A stretch of 64,000 bases of DNA from Candidatus Saccharibacteria bacterium UBA5145 (lineage in GTDB: Bacteria; Patescibacteriota; Saccharimonadia; Saccharimonadales; UBA4665), in assembly GCA_002413865.1 (NCBI GenBank), contig DHXX01000012.1, positions 3,579 through 67,578 of the forward strand, read 5' to 3'. How positions within the stretch are numbered: the stretch's first letter is position 1; each line of letters opens with the position of its first letter. Positions 51,471-61,523 of the stretch are shown here, piece by piece. Position numbers and translations under genes: made by a program. The notes under the pieces were generated by a model. It had not been told where the DNA came from, did not search any database, and was given only the letters and a program-made list of their open reading frames with translations.

Positions 51471-53309
51471 TTGAAGAAAATTGCAAAGAGTGCTGCACGA
51501 CTTACAGTGTTGAATATTAGAAAAGCGATTGCAAAAAACCCTCGTTTAAAAAACTCCATTAAACGCGTAATAATTGCACAATTAGCGTCATCGAAAAACA
51601 AAAATACCCACATTGACTGGCTTAGTAAAAATTTGCCGGACTTCATCGACCTTATCGGCTTAAAAGCCTCGAGTGACGAATTGAGATTCAGACCACTAAT
51701 CTCCATTATTGTCCCGACTTACGACACTGACATCGATTTTCTGCACGAATGCATCGATTCTGTCCGGGCACAGGTTTATGAGAATTGGGAGCTTTGCATC
51801 GTCGATGACGCATCGCCAAGCAGTGAAGTCCGCAAAGAAATTCAAGCGTACGCTGAAGCCGACGAGCGCATCAAGTACAAATTTCTTAAGACCAATCGCC
51901 ACATTGCCGGCGCGACCAATGCCGCCATTGAGCTCGCGACAGGAGATTTCATAAGCCTGCTTGATCATGACGATATTCTGTGGCCCAATGCTTTGTACGA
52001 AGTCGTTAAGGCGTTGAACAAAGACAAAACACTCGATCTCATATATACCGACGAAGACAAGATAACCGAGGATCGCCACGAACACATCGGGGCATTCTTT
52101 AAGCCTGATTGGAACCCGGATTTCCTAAAAAGCGTCAACTATATCACGCACTTTGCGACCCTAAGTAAAGGGGTACTTACAAAAGTTGGCGGGTTGCGCG
52201 AGGACTACAACGGCGCCCAGGACTGGGATTTGTTTTTGCGGGTGACCGACGCCACTTCAAAAGTTCACCACATACCGAAAGTCGTTTACAGCTGGCGAGT
52301 CCACGATGGGTCGACGGCCAAAGACACCAACGCTAAGCCGTACGTCGTCGAGGCGCAACGTCGTGCGCTCACTGATGACTTGGGGAGAAAGGGAATTACC
52401 GACGCCAAGGTCGAGCGGGATAAAAAACATACCGGCTACTGGAATGTGACCTACCCCGTGAAGGGCGCACCACTCATCTCGATCGTCATCCCCAGCAAGA
52501 ACCAATACAAAGTAGTTAAACGCTGCATTGACTCAATCTATGCAAAGACAACTTATGCTAATTTTGAAATAGCTCTTGTTGATACGGGCAGTACCGATAA
52601 GAAGGTTTTGAAGTGGTATCAGAAGCTGCAAAATCAGCACAGTAACTTTACGCTCGTGAATTGGCCCGAGCAGCCCTTTAGCTATTCGCGAAGTTGCAAT
52701 AAGGGAGCCGAGATTGCAAAGGGTGAGTTGCTAGTAATGCTCAACAATGACACCGAAGTTTTAACTCCAAATTGGCTCGAGCTGATGGCGGGTGACGCCC
52801 AGCGCAAAGAGATTGGAGCCGTTGGCTGTCTGTTATTCTTCCCCGATAAGATTCACATCCAACATGCCGGCGTCGGGGTTGGTTTGGGCGGTGTGGCGGC
52901 GAATTCTTTCTCGATGATGACCCTATCGCAGCCCATGACCCAAACCCAGCACCTGATGCTGAACACCAAGCACAACATGACGGTAGTAACGGCCGCCTGT
53001 CTAATGATTCGCAAGGAACTATTCACTACAATCGGTGGCTTTGACGACGCTCTGCGGGTCACCTACAATGACGTCGACCTCTGCTTAAGGATTTACGACG
53101 CTGGATATCAAAACCTCTATACGCCGCACGTGCGTTTGCTGCACCATGAATCAATCAGTGTTGGCTTGCCGGGTGAGATCAAGAAGCGCGACACGACAGA
53201 ATTCCGGGCCGCCAAAAACCTATTCATTAAACGCTGGGCCAAATACGTTGAGCATGACCCTAATCTCAATCCCAATCTGAATAAAGATAACGCTTTTTAC
53301 GACGTATAG
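51471..53309 (+). CDS. Tandem-domain family 2 glycosyltransferase
   Basis: 612 residues from a TTG start with GGAG six bases upstream. Two GT-A domains. The first begins ISIIVPTYDTDIDFLHECIDSVRAQ (about residue 80), with DFISLLDHDDILWPNALYEV and YTDEDKITEDRHEH. The second begins ISIVIPSKNQYKVVKRCIDSIYAKT (about residue 340), with LVMLNNDTEVLTPNWLE and VTYNDVDLCLRIYDAGYQN. Two active sites on one chain suggest a polymerase-like or two-step transferase. Its base use is close to that of the host again, marking the right edge of the AT-rich block. Confidence 0.93.
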   Translation: MKKIAKSAARLTVLNIRKAIAKNPRLKNSIKRVIIAQLASSKNKNTHIDWLSKNLPDFIDLIGLKASSDELRFRPLISIIVPTYDTDIDFLHECIDSVRAQVYENWELCIVDDASPSSEVRKEIQAYAEADERIKYKFLKTNRHIAGATNAAIELATGDFISLLDHDDILWPNALYEVVKALNKDKTLDLIYTDEDKITEDRHEHIGAFFKPDWNPDFLKSVNYITHFATLSKGVLTKVGGLREDYNGAQDWDLFLRVTDATSKVHHIPKVVYSWRVHDGSTAKDTNAKPYVVEAQRRALTDDLGRKGITDAKVERDKKHTGYWNVTYPVKGAPLISIVIPSKNQYKVVKRCIDSIYAKTTYANFEIALVDTGSTDKKVLKWYQKLQNQHSNFTLVNWPEQPFSYSRSCNKGAEIAKGELLVMLNNDTEVLTPNWLELMAGDAQRKEIGAVGCLLFFPDKIHIQHAGVGVGLGGVAANSFSMMTLSQPMTQTQHLMLNTKHNMTVVTAACLMIRKELFTTIGGFDDALRVTYNDVDLCLRIYDAGYQNLYTPHVRLLHHESISVGLPGEIKKRDTTEFRAAKNLFIKRWAKYVEHDPNLNPNLNKDNAFYDV

Positions 53310-53368
53310 ACGCCAAAATCGGTCACGATTGTTTAACTACTCGTATTTGGGATTGCTAAGAGAATAGG

Positions 53369-54967
53369 TTAGGAGGATTTCTCTTCGTGGTATTCTTTTT
53401 CAACGTTTACGTCCCATATGTTGTCCTTGTCTTTGCGCCCTGCAATGATATTCTGGACCGAAGTCATTGCGGTTAGCATTGAATGGTCCTGGTTGTTGTA
53501 ACGATGCATACCGTTACGACCAACTAGGAATAGATTCTCGAAAGAATCAGTAAATTTACGGACTTCGCTAAAGCGGCTGTAGGTACCAAAGTATGCTGGG
53601 TATGTCTTCTTGATTCGGATAACCGTGCTATCGATGACGTCTTTTTCGTCTATAACACCGATACTTGCCAGCTCTTTGATGCCAAACGCAGACATATCCT
53701 TGTCTTTCTTAGTCCAGAACTCATCCCCTTCGTTCACGAAGTATTCCATACCAACCCAAACGTTGTCGCTATTTTTGACGAGATAGGGGCTCCAGTTATT
53801 GAAGATTTGTAAACGTCCAACCTTAACATTAGGTTCCTGAATATAAATCCAGTTGTCAGGTACGACGTTATTCTTAGTTTTTCGTTCAGTCTCGTTTTTT
53901 ATTTTAAGTTTTTTCATAAGTAAACCGACAGTTATAAAATCTCGATATGGTAGGCCGGCGGCCACTTCTTTTACGTTTTTTGGAACTTTAATGCCTTCAA
54001 ACGAGGCGATAAGTTCGTTAACTGGCATGGTTGAAAAGAAATAATCACCCGAAATCTTTTTAGTTTTTCCGGTCTCAGTGTCTAAAACATCAACGGCTAA
54101 GATCTTACCTTTTTCAGCATGAATCTTGGTAATAGCACGGTTTTTCGTAACTATACCGCCTTTTTTCTGGATGATCTTTGTAACTGTTTTCCACATGTGA
54201 CCAGGTCCAAGCTTAGGGTAGAGAAAGTACTCAATCAGACTTGTCTCGGTATCTTTTTGTGAGATATCACCCTTACGCTTGGGGGTGACTGCTTTCTTCA
54301 GAGCGTGAGTGACTGCTTTAGTGACTGATAAACCTTTTACTCGTTGTGCTCCCCAGTCGGCCGCGATTTCAGAGCAGGGAACACCCCAGACTTTCTCGGT
54401 GTAGTCGCGAAAGAAGGTGTTATAAAGCTCTCGGCCAAAACGGTTTACATAAAAGTCTTCCAAAGATTTCTCTGGAATTGGCTTGATTCGTGCTTTGACG
54501 TAGCTGACTCCCATTTTTGCAATTCTGCCGACACCTAGGTTTTTGATGGTCGATGCTTCCAGGGTGATTGGATAATTAAAGAATTGCCCGCCATAGAATA
54601 TACGGCTCAGGCGGCTCCTGACTAGCATTACATCGTTAGTTTTTGTTGGGTCTGCACCATCGCCGCCGGCTATTTCTCTAGACTTGCCCTGATAATTGAG
54701 CGTGAATGATTTCGAAGCGTCTGTCTTCTCGATTGGCAATATATTGTGCCACCACTGCATAACTGTATCTGATTTGCTGAAGAAGCGGTGCCCACCAATA
54801 TCTATACGATTGCCTTTATAATTAACGGTTTTCGATATGCCGCCGATTGCCGGTGAAGCCTCAAATACAAGGGGCATGATGTTGGACTTATGTAGCAACT
54901 CATAAGCGGCCGTAAGGCCTGCGGGACCAGCACCAATGATGATAGCTGTCTTTTGTTTAGATTTCAT
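53369..54967 (-). CDS. UDP-galactopyranose mutase-like FAD flavoprotein
   Basis: 532 residues from ATG 54967, with ribosome site AGGAG seven bases upstream; the longer frame runs into gtrA. The N-terminal FAD-binding motif is [17 protein letters not shown], followed by [36 protein letters not shown]. The C-terminal end ([25 protein letters not shown]) is typical of the UDP-galactopyranose mutase-like/protoporphyrinogen-oxidase-like amine oxidase group. Neighbours indicate surface-glycan work, possibly making a furanose sugar. The exact substrate is uncertain. Confidence 0.88.
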   Translation of the reverse strand: MKSKQKTAIIIGAGPAGLTAAYELLHKSNIMPLVFEASPAIGGISKTVNYKGNRIDIGGHRFFSKSDTVMQWWHNILPIEKTDASKSFTLNYQGKSREIAGGDGADPTKTNDVMLVRSRLSRIFYGGQFFNYPITLEASTIKNLGVGRIAKMGVSYVKARIKPIPEKSLEDFYVNRFGRELYNTFFRDYTEKVWGVPCSEIAADWGAQRVKGLSVTKAVTHALKKAVTPKRKGDISQKDTETSLIEYFLYPKLGPGHMWKTVTKIIQKKGGIVTKNRAITKIHAEKGKILAVDVLDTETGKTKKISGDYFFSTMPVNELIASFEGIKVPKNVKEVAAGLPYRDFITVGLLMKKLKIKNETERKTKNNVVPDNWIYIQEPNVKVGRLQIFNNWSPYLVKNSDNVWVGMEYFVNEGDEFWTKKDKDMSAFGIKELASIGVIDEKDVIDSTVIRIKKTYPAYFGTYSRFSEVRKFTDSFENLFLVGRNGMHRYNNQDHSMLTAMTSVQNIIAGRKDKDNIWDVNVEKEYHEEKSS

Positions 54968-54980
54968 TTGGAACTCCTGG

Positions 54981-55394
54981 TTAACTAAATATAAATTTTT
55001 TACGAGCGCCAAAATTCCAGAAATAGACAATAACGGTAGCAATCACCTTTGAAGTAACATAATAAAGAACTAGGCCACTAACTAAAGCCCACATTATCAA
55101 ATCCGTTAGGCCTAAACCAATCAGCCCGATTATAGAGAAGATAATGAAGTCACGCCATTGATTCTGTGAGCTTGAGTGGTGAAAAACCCAATAAATGCTT
55201 AAGCCATAGTTTAATAGCAAGCCTGCTACAAAGGAAATGGAAGCGGCTAGAAGGTAATTGATGTGAGCGTATTGTACCAGTATCACAAGCCCGACAAAAT
55301 CTACAGCGAGTGCTGCAACGGACACAATACCGTAGCGCAAAAACTGCACACGTAAATCGGTAGACCTATGGATAAGTAGATTTTTTAGCCTCAT
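54981..55394 (-). CDS. GtrA-family membrane protein
   Basis: 137 residues with four transmembrane helices. The family pattern [25 protein letters not shown] is at the start and [13 protein letters not shown] at the end, matching GtrA/DPMS-type flippases or helpers that move polyprenyl-phosphate-linked sugars across the membrane. It lies 13 bases before the FAD flavoprotein gene on the same strand and is probably co-transcribed with it. Confidence 0.93.
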   Translation of the reverse strand: MRLKNLLIHRSTDLRVQFLRYGIVSVAALAVDFVGLVILVQYAHINYLLAASISFVAGLLLNYGLSIYWVFHHSSSQNQWRDFIIFSIIGLIGLGLTDLIMWALVSGLVLYYVTSKVIATVIVYFWNFGARKKFIFS

Positions 55395-55439
55395 CGATTG
55401 GATTGTATCATACTATGCCACTACTGTAATCTATGCCCC

Positions 55440-55742
55440 TTATGTAATGTATAATGATCTGTAATTCATGAATAAACCAAAACTTTCAAGTTTATTATGC
55501 CACTCTAACTCGGTATCGCGCACACCAATAACCCGGTGTAATTCGTCGATCTGGGCTTGGCTAACGTTGGCACCGTTCTTCTTGCGTTTATTCGTGAATT
55601 GCTCGGGCAAAGCTTGCTTGGCAGCATCGCGCCATTTAGTAATTTGAGTGGGATGAACCTCATACTGAGTGGCTACTTGGTTAATGTTTTTATCACCTGC
55701 CAGAGCCGCCAAAGCGACTGTAGTACGTATATGTTTTCGCAT
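55440..55742 (-). pseudogene. IS3-family transposase OrfA, orphan remnant
   Basis: 100 residues of an OrfA-type helix-turn-helix (RTTVALAALAGDKNINQVATQYEVHPTQITKWRDAAKQALPEQF) followed by a leucine-zipper-like helix. IS3 elements need the frameshift partner OrfB with a DDE domain, but none follows: the next gene on this strand is gtrA. Similar short sequences TACTGtAATCTA and TACTGcAATCTA occur near 55421 and 55742 as direct repeats. This looks like a decayed or solo OrfA left by an insertion. Confidence 0.75.
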
Positions 55743-55860
55743 ACTGCAATCTACTTATGGTTCGATAGTCAACCAAGCCTACCGGCTCGCTACTACCTAT
55801 AGTATGTCCAGAAAAGAGATTTTAACGGGCTTTGTGGTTTTAGTCGACCACTATACTGCA

Positions 55861-57375
55861 CTACCGATTAGGTACTAAGTATAGAAAGTATACTTCGTCA
55901 TCTTTAGCAGCTGATCGATTGAATTTAGCTATAAATTTTACCTTTTTTGCTTGGTAGGCATTAAATTGAAAAGGGCTTATCAACAAAACATCGCTATTTT
56001 TGTCATGTGCAATTTTTACCGAAACATCAATTTCTCGATTAAAAGTGTTAGGTTGTTGCCTTCTTAAGTCCCATATAACAAAACTACCCCATCTTGCAGA
56101 CTGAGGGTAATAGGCAGTTTTATTTAAATAACCTAAGACAGGCGAGGTATTATAATCTAAGTAGCCAACTATAGGTAAACTTTCCAGGTTACTAGATTTT
56201 ATATAATTAGCTGCTGTCTTTGCGTCCGAAAATGGAAAGTTTATATCTTGATAGACAGCTACACCACCTGCGATAAACTGCAATGATATCAATAGAGTGA
56301 TAATTATCTGCTGGTATAGGATTAGTCCCTTACCCGTTTTATACTTCTTCTGCTCTGCAAATAACAGCCAAACACATGCAAAAAACAAAATATACAAATA
56401 GCCGTGATGCCGCAGTGATGCTAAATACTTTAGCTCAAAAAAACTAATTAGTATCGCTGAGCCAACTATATATGTAGCTAATATTTTAATATTTCTTGAG
56501 AAGAAAATCACGGCTGCAACAATTAGTGAGCTTGACAGCAAAACAAGGTCGTTGACTCTCGTTACAAAGTTACTGCCCCAAAATGTTGCAATACGTTGGG
56601 GTATTGGAGCATAGCTTTCCCAAACTGTTGCAATTGCGTATCCAATCCCAGTAGATTTGGGGCCAACGACAGGTACTTCGTCAGAAGGTGGCCTGACTTG
56701 AGCGTAACAAAGAAGTAGCCCAACTATACTAATCAGTCCCACTAGAACGAGTGGCGACCAGCTACGATTTTCCTTACTGGTGCTCAATAAGAAATTCCAT
56801 AATACGTATATTATCAATGCAGGGACTAATAGCACAGCGATTGAGTTTGATTGCGTAATTAAAAATATGCTAAGACCAATAGCTAAGTAGTTCTTATGTT
56901 CTGCTGTCATTAGAACGCAAAAAATAATAACGAATAATACTCCTAGTCCGTAGCTACGAGCTATTATTCCGTACTCATAAAAAGAAAAGTATCCAAATGC
57001 GATTAAGATTTTCTGTATTCTATTAAATGGGGAATATCTTGCTATAAGGTAGACTGAGGCTGTAGCTATTGCAATACTAATTAGCTGCATGGCTATAGGG
57101 TTGCTCGTGAATCTTGATAAGCAAAAAAGTAATAAATGCCACAGAGGAGGCGACCCTTCATACCGTATATTATGAAAAAGGTTAATTGGGTTTGTGCTAT
57201 GAACTGCAATTAGCCAAGCTTGAAGTTCATCCCGCCACATTTCATGGAAATGCATTACTGCGAGTTCGCATATAAAAAATATTGAAGTTAGGCTTAATGT
57301 AAATCGTGTATTTTTTACATATTCAACGAGAGTGATACGAATTGTCTTATATTTTTTGCTGTAGAGATAGTGCAT
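55861..57375 (-). CDS. GT-C-type membrane glycosyltransferase
   Basis: 504 residues with about eleven transmembrane helices. After the first helix, FHEMWRDELQAWLIAVHSTNP carries the acidic pair in the first outside loop typical of GT-C enzymes (PMT/ArnT type). The following SPPLWHLLLFCLSRF is the family-typical helix start. A C-terminal extracytoplasmic domain (about 130 aa) follows. It would use a polyprenyl-phosphate sugar to modify a glycan or protein outside the membrane, fitting the GtrA neighbour. Low GC like the cluster. Confidence 0.82.
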   Translation of the reverse strand: MHYLYSKKYKTIRITLVEYVKNTRFTLSLTSIFFICELAVMHFHEMWRDELQAWLIAVHSTNPINLFHNIRYEGSPPLWHLLLFCLSRFTSNPIAMQLISIAIATASVYLIARYSPFNRIQKILIAFGYFSFYEYGIIARSYGLGVLFVIIFCVLMTAEHKNYLAIGLSIFLITQSNSIAVLLVPALIIYVLWNFLLSTSKENRSWSPLVLVGLISIVGLLLCYAQVRPPSDEVPVVGPKSTGIGYAIATVWESYAPIPQRIATFWGSNFVTRVNDLVLLSSSLIVAAVIFFSRNIKILATYIVGSAILISFFELKYLASLRHHGYLYILFFACVWLLFAEQKKYKTGKGLILYQQIIITLLISLQFIAGGVAVYQDINFPFSDAKTAANYIKSSNLESLPIVGYLDYNTSPVLGYLNKTAYYPQSARWGSFVIWDLRRQQPNTFNREIDVSVKIAHDKNSDVLLISPFQFNAYQAKKVKFIAKFNRSAAKDDEVYFLYLVPNR

Positions 57376-57398
57376 TAAACTTTTGGGAACAGAGTTAT

Positions 57399-59189
57399 TT
57401 ACGGTTGATACCAGGCATTACCTTCCGCGCGGAAGGTGCCGTTATTAACGAGGACCGATTTTTCCCACGCATCGGTTGTAAAGAAGTGTTCGTAAGATTT
57501 TGGATTATATAGTCGATATACGGGTGCACCTGCGTTCGACGGATTGCCATACCAAGCGATACCTTCATCTTGCCAGCCGGAAGTACTTATAAGTACCGAT
57601 TTTTCCCAGGCATCCGCCGTAAAGAGATGTGACCCGAGAGCGGGGTTATATAATCGATAAACGGGGGCAGAAGTGCTCGTTTGACTAGCCCGCCAAGCAG
57701 CGCCTTCATAGGTGTAGCCGGCTTGGATCATCTGGTCGCGTTCGTAGACATCTTCGGTCCAGAAGTGTGTGCTGCCAGCCATGTTGCCAAATCGATAGAC
57801 TAGCTCCTGTCCGGCTGGCGGGGCAACTTCTTGGCGGACCGTACTAATAGAAGTAAAAGCCACGCCTTCATAGTTATAGCCTTGGGCAATCAAGTAATCA
57901 CGATCTGCAATGCTGGCCACCCATTTGTGAATTTGCATCGTTGGGGAATACAATCGAAATACTGGGTAACCGGTATTGGTATTGCCTGGGTCGGCATAGA
58001 AATCTACGCCCCGACCAGTATATCCAATTGCCACTAGGCCATCATACTCTGCCTTGCTGGCAGTAATGAAGCCATCCCCAGCAGGTGAATCAAGTAGGTA
58101 CACAGGTATATTCCCAGTCAGCGGCACCACGTTACCGTAGAAGGCAATGCCTTGATAGTCGTAGACGGAGTTGTCGACGAGATCTTGCCTGAGGGCAACT
58201 GAAGATGTGTAATAGGGTTTTCCTGTCGGGCTGGTCAGGAACCAGATACAAGATCGGGTCGTGTTGGTCGCCACGGTACAGCCAGGCATAGGTACTGATT
58301 TAGTACTGCCAAACCACTGCGTGAAAATATTGTAAAAACTCTGATTCCCCGGGAAGTGCGGGGTATACCAATAGAGTGCCGCGGTCGCGCCGCTTTGTAC
58401 TTGAACAGCGGTGCTATCGATAGTCAATAGGCCGTCGTGATAGGTTGCCGCTGCGCTCGGACAGACCGCAAAAGTACCGGCAGTGGTCGGACCGCCATAA
58501 CAAGACTGCGGGTCATCTGAATTGTCCCAATTACCTTTGATTACTGCCCAGCTAACGTTGCCGTGAGAACGTTGCTCCCCAAATCTAAGCAGCCACGTCG
58601 CCCGAATAACCTGCTCGGTAAAGCCGGCTTTGAGGGGGCTGTTAACGCAAGTGTTGGTGACGGAGTTAACGGGTGTGCCGTGAGAATAAAATAATGGCGT
58701 CGATAAAGTCCCAGGGTCGGTGCCGTTGGTGTAGGTGTAAGTATGGCTGGCGGTGTCCGAATCGGTACAGGCATAACCCGCGACCGCCGACAAGGCCAAG
58801 GCGCTACACCCGTAGGGGCCGTTGCCAACCACCGTGCCTTCCTCTTTCTGAAGCGTAGACAGAAGAACCTGCGGGTTCAGCCCATAGGCTTGGGCGGCAT
58901 CGTAGATTACCTGGCCGGCCGAGACAGGGGCTCCATAGAGATAGCCGTTCGTCGGGTTGTAGCCCGTGGGATCAGGGGCGCTAAAGCCATTGTTAGTGCT
59001 AATGCAGCTGCTGGGAAAACCGTTGAGAAAGGTGTCGATCTGGCCCGCGTTCATCGAGTTAAAATTATTAAAAACAGAGTCATCGATGATGTCGTTCTGG
59101 TCGAAAGTGTAAGCGTGGGCTGTGCCCGAGACTCCCAGACTAATTAGTACGGCTAAAACCGCCAGGGAATAGAGTTTTCGCTTGATCAT
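57399..59189 (-). CDS. Secreted protein with glucosaminidase-like domain and five-fold repeat (DUF5648-type)
   Basis: 596 residues. Signal peptide (LYSLAVLAVLISLGVSGTAHA), a lysozyme/glucosaminidase-like domain (VIYDAAQAYGLNPQVLLSTLQKEEGTVVGNG, then FTEQVIRATWLLRFGEQRS), a linker, and a C-terminal array of about five repeats with the pattern VYRLYNP...HFFTTDAWEKSVLVNNG...EGNAWY, matching the DUF5648 repeat. The repeats resemble sugar-binding units and would attach the enzyme to a wall or surface glycan. Its start overlaps the upstream gene's stop as ATGA (59186-59189), so the two are coupled. Confidence 0.86.
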   Translation of the reverse strand: MIKRKLYSLAVLAVLISLGVSGTAHAYTFDQNDIIDDSVFNNFNSMNAGQIDTFLNGFPSSCISTNNGFSAPDPTGYNPTNGYLYGAPVSAGQVIYDAAQAYGLNPQVLLSTLQKEEGTVVGNGPYGCSALALSAVAGYACTDSDTASHTYTYTNGTDPGTLSTPLFYSHGTPVNSVTNTCVNSPLKAGFTEQVIRATWLLRFGEQRSHGNVSWAVIKGNWDNSDDPQSCYGGPTTAGTFAVCPSAAATYHDGLLTIDSTAVQVQSGATAALYWYTPHFPGNQSFYNIFTQWFGSTKSVPMPGCTVATNTTRSCIWFLTSPTGKPYYTSSVALRQDLVDNSVYDYQGIAFYGNVVPLTGNIPVYLLDSPAGDGFITASKAEYDGLVAIGYTGRGVDFYADPGNTNTGYPVFRLYSPTMQIHKWVASIADRDYLIAQGYNYEGVAFTSISTVRQEVAPPAGQELVYRFGNMAGSTHFWTEDVYERDQMIQAGYTYEGAAWRASQTSTSAPVYRLYNPALGSHLFTADAWEKSVLISTSGWQDEGIAWYGNPSNAGAPVYRLYNPKSYEHFFTTDAWEKSVLVNNGTFRAEGNAWYQP

Positions 59190-59782
59190 GGCTTTATCTC
59201 GAGGTTGGTAGCGTCGGTGCCCGTTTTGGTCTGTCCATTAAGCGTGGCAACAGCACTCACTTGCCAGGTGCCAGGTGTAAGTCCAATGCTATTCGGTGTC
59301 CAGCTAGGCCAGTAAGCAGAGCCGCCACTGTCAGTAGTTTCAGAAGATAAATATCGAGTCAGGGTACCGGACGTAAACGCGATTTTGCAAGTCGCACCTA
59401 CTGTCGTGTTACAGACCGATGAGAGTGCCGTGCTGGATGGTACGTTGGCATGGGCACTCACGAAATTACCAAATGGAGTGATCAAGTCGGCAGTGGTGAC
59501 GGTATTGCTTTTTGTGTCGCCGGGTTGGCTGGTGTTGGCCGACCCAGAAGGGGTCGAAGCCGGTGTCCCTGAATTTTGTTGGCTTGAATTGGTGGTAGCG
59601 GTCTTTTCGCCTTTGGTCGACTGACCAGCGCTGACAGCTGGCTTTGTGGGGCTGTTTTTGTGAAAGAGATGGGTCGTGTTGGTCAATTCAAGCACCGCTA
59701 AAACTGCTGCAAGCGCCAGCAACAGGGCTGCCACAATGAAAAGAGGGCGTTTATAGGGAGATGGTTTTTTGTATGTATACAT
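59186..59782 (-). CDS. Membrane-anchored extracytoplasmic protein with Ser/Thr stalk
   Basis: 198 residues. A basic N-terminus and one transmembrane helix (PLFIVAALLLALAAVLAVLEL), a Ser/Thr/Gly/Lys-rich stalk (about 45 aa), then a beta-rich domain of about 100 residues with two cysteines (SVCNTTVGATCKIAF) and GTWQVSAVATLNGQTK, resembling a small Ig-like fold. It lies upstream of and overlaps the repeat-protein gene by four bases. TAAAAT seven bases before the ATG suggests a leaderless message. Confidence 0.75.
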   Translation of the reverse strand: MYTYKKPSPYKRPLFIVAALLLALAAVLAVLELTNTTHLFHKNSPTKPAVSAGQSTKGEKTATTNSSQQNSGTPASTPSGSANTSQPGDTKSNTVTTADLITPFGNFVSAHANVPSSTALSSVCNTTVGATCKIAFTSGTLTRYLSSETTDSGGSAYWPSWTPNSIGLTPGTWQVSAVATLNGQTKTGTDATNLEIKP

Positions 59783-59927
59783 GATGTTTATTTTAGTTTA
59801 TTTGTATAACAAGTATAAGCTTTTTAAGCAATTCGAGCAAGTCGGTAAGCGCCAACCAACAGATTAATACAACGAATTAGTCAATAAAATAAAGGACATA
59901 AACATGATATGATGACCACCAAGAGTT

Positions 59928-61394
59928 ATGAAATTACCAGTCAGACCGTTTGCCAGAATTGTGCGTTGGCTCGCCAGCAGCCCGATCAAGTTTTTTGTCG
60001 TCACTTCATTAGTATTTGGTTTTGCGTTTATAATCCTAGTTCCACCTTTCCAGATTCCTGACGAGTTTACCCACTTTACGCGCTCTTACGAAGTGAGCGA
60101 GCTAAAAACTGGACACGGACAATACCAAAAGAAGCTATATGTTAAGGGCAGCGAATTGCCAAAAAGTATCTTGCTTACTTACAACAAGACTTGGTTGCAC
60201 CACAAACAAGGTACGCCAGACGTGCCCCAGGCACAAAAGTATTCCTGGAACCAGACGTCGGCATCCTTAAATATCCCACTAAATAAATCAATCGTTAGCT
60301 TTTATAACACCGGCGCTGTGCCGGCATATGTTCCTCCGGTTTACGTGCCCCAAGCAATCATTATAAAAGTACTAAGCTTGATGAATGCACCTGTCATTGT
60401 AATGCTGTATGCAACGCGCCTTGTCGGCTTACTGATATGGATATCATTGGCGGTGCTTGCTCTGCGGGTAATGCCCCCTACGAAACGAAGGCTAGCGTTA
60501 GCGAGCGTACTTCTACTGCCGATGTTCATAGCTCAAGCGTCGGTGAGTACAGACCCGCTTCTTACGGGTACGACCGTGTTATATCTGGTATTCATAACAA
60601 ACATGCTCATCAATAAAGAGGTTCTGACGAAGAAAAAACTTATTCTCCTGACGGTGCTTCTACTTATTATGGTCATGGCAAAACCGGTGTACATCGCATT
60701 CGGTATATTACTGTTCGCTACTCGCACAAGACAGAGTGCTCTCAAGGGTTTTATTATAAAAACTCTCGGCATTGCTACTCCATTTATACTTTATTGCTTG
60801 TGGTCGGCACTTACCAAGGATCACGGCGGTCCTCTATATATTGACGCTATCGCCAGTAGCCACGCCGACCCATCAATGCAAGTTGGCTATCTCGTGCCGA
60901 ATATATTTAATTTCTTTGAACCATTTGTAAACACGCTGCTACTCGGATGGGGCGACGGTATATACGTGTCGGTCATAGGGGATTTTGGTAAGCTAGACAC
61001 TCCGCTGCCACTTTTCTTTATCGCCTTAGGCTACACGCTTACTTTGATAGCTGTATTTGTGGGAGTAGATGAAAAAGAAGATGAGCGTGACGCGCGAGCT
61101 TTCTGCGCTAGAAAAAGCAGCATACTGTTCGCGTTACTCACTTCGCTGATTTTTATAGTCGGTGTTTATCTAGCTATGTATGTTTACTCAACCCCACCAC
61201 ACGAAAGAGTCGTTACGGGCGTACAGGGCAGGTATCTACTACCGCTTCTGCCGCTACTGACACTATTTGTCGCAAAGAGCTGGGTTACGATGAGAGAGAC
61301 CGCCTACGACTTAATAATGACCTCGTTGCCACTTATTTTGCTCGTCGTATCGACAATAGTCATATTCCTTAGATTCTACGTGTTATATCCTTAA
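59928..61394 (+). CDS. DUF2142-family polytopic membrane protein
   Basis: 488 residues with about ten helices. The start FVVTSLVFGFAFIILVPPFQIPDEFTHFTRSYEVSELKTG matches the DUF2142 family hallmark (PPDEPxHxxR-like), followed by an extracytoplasmic segment and a long series of helices. The family resembles GT-C glycosyltransferases and often lies in surface-polysaccharide regions. A TATGAT -10 lies about 15 bases before the ATG. The gene is the last before the transposon. Confidence 0.85.
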   Translation: MKLPVRPFARIVRWLASSPIKFFVVTSLVFGFAFIILVPPFQIPDEFTHFTRSYEVSELKTGHGQYQKKLYVKGSELPKSILLTYNKTWLHHKQGTPDVPQAQKYSWNQTSASLNIPLNKSIVSFYNTGAVPAYVPPVYVPQAIIIKVLSLMNAPVIVMLYATRLVGLLIWISLAVLALRVMPPTKRRLALASVLLLPMFIAQASVSTDPLLTGTTVLYLVFITNMLINKEVLTKKKLILLTVLLLIMVMAKPVYIAFGILLFATRTRQSALKGFIIKTLGIATPFILYCLWSALTKDHGGPLYIDAIASSHADPSMQVGYLVPNIFNFFEPFVNTLLLGWGDGIYVSVIGDFGKLDTPLPLFFIALGYTLTLIAVFVGVDEKEDERDARAFCARKSSILFALLTSLIFIVGVYLAMYVYSTPPHERVVTGVQGRYLLPLLPLLTLFVAKSWVTMRETAYDLIMTSLPLILLVVSTIVIFLRFYVLYP

Positions 61395-61487
61395 AGGGTT
61401 GCTTATTGGGTTCGACACTATCTATTTTGGTGGAGCATGCACAATGCTTGGCCGCATAGATTAATAGTTACCCATGGCACTTATACC

Positions 61488-61516
61488 TTGACAGCACGTA
61501 ATCAGGGGTGTATACT
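61488..61516 (+). promoter_or_regulatory. Transposase promoter (-35 within the left inverted repeat)
   Basis: TTGACA at 61488-61493, a 17-base spacer, TATACT at 61511-61516, seven bases before ATG 61524. An intact consensus promoter with a leaderless start. Confidence 0.7.
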
Positions 61517-61523
61517 AATTAGT

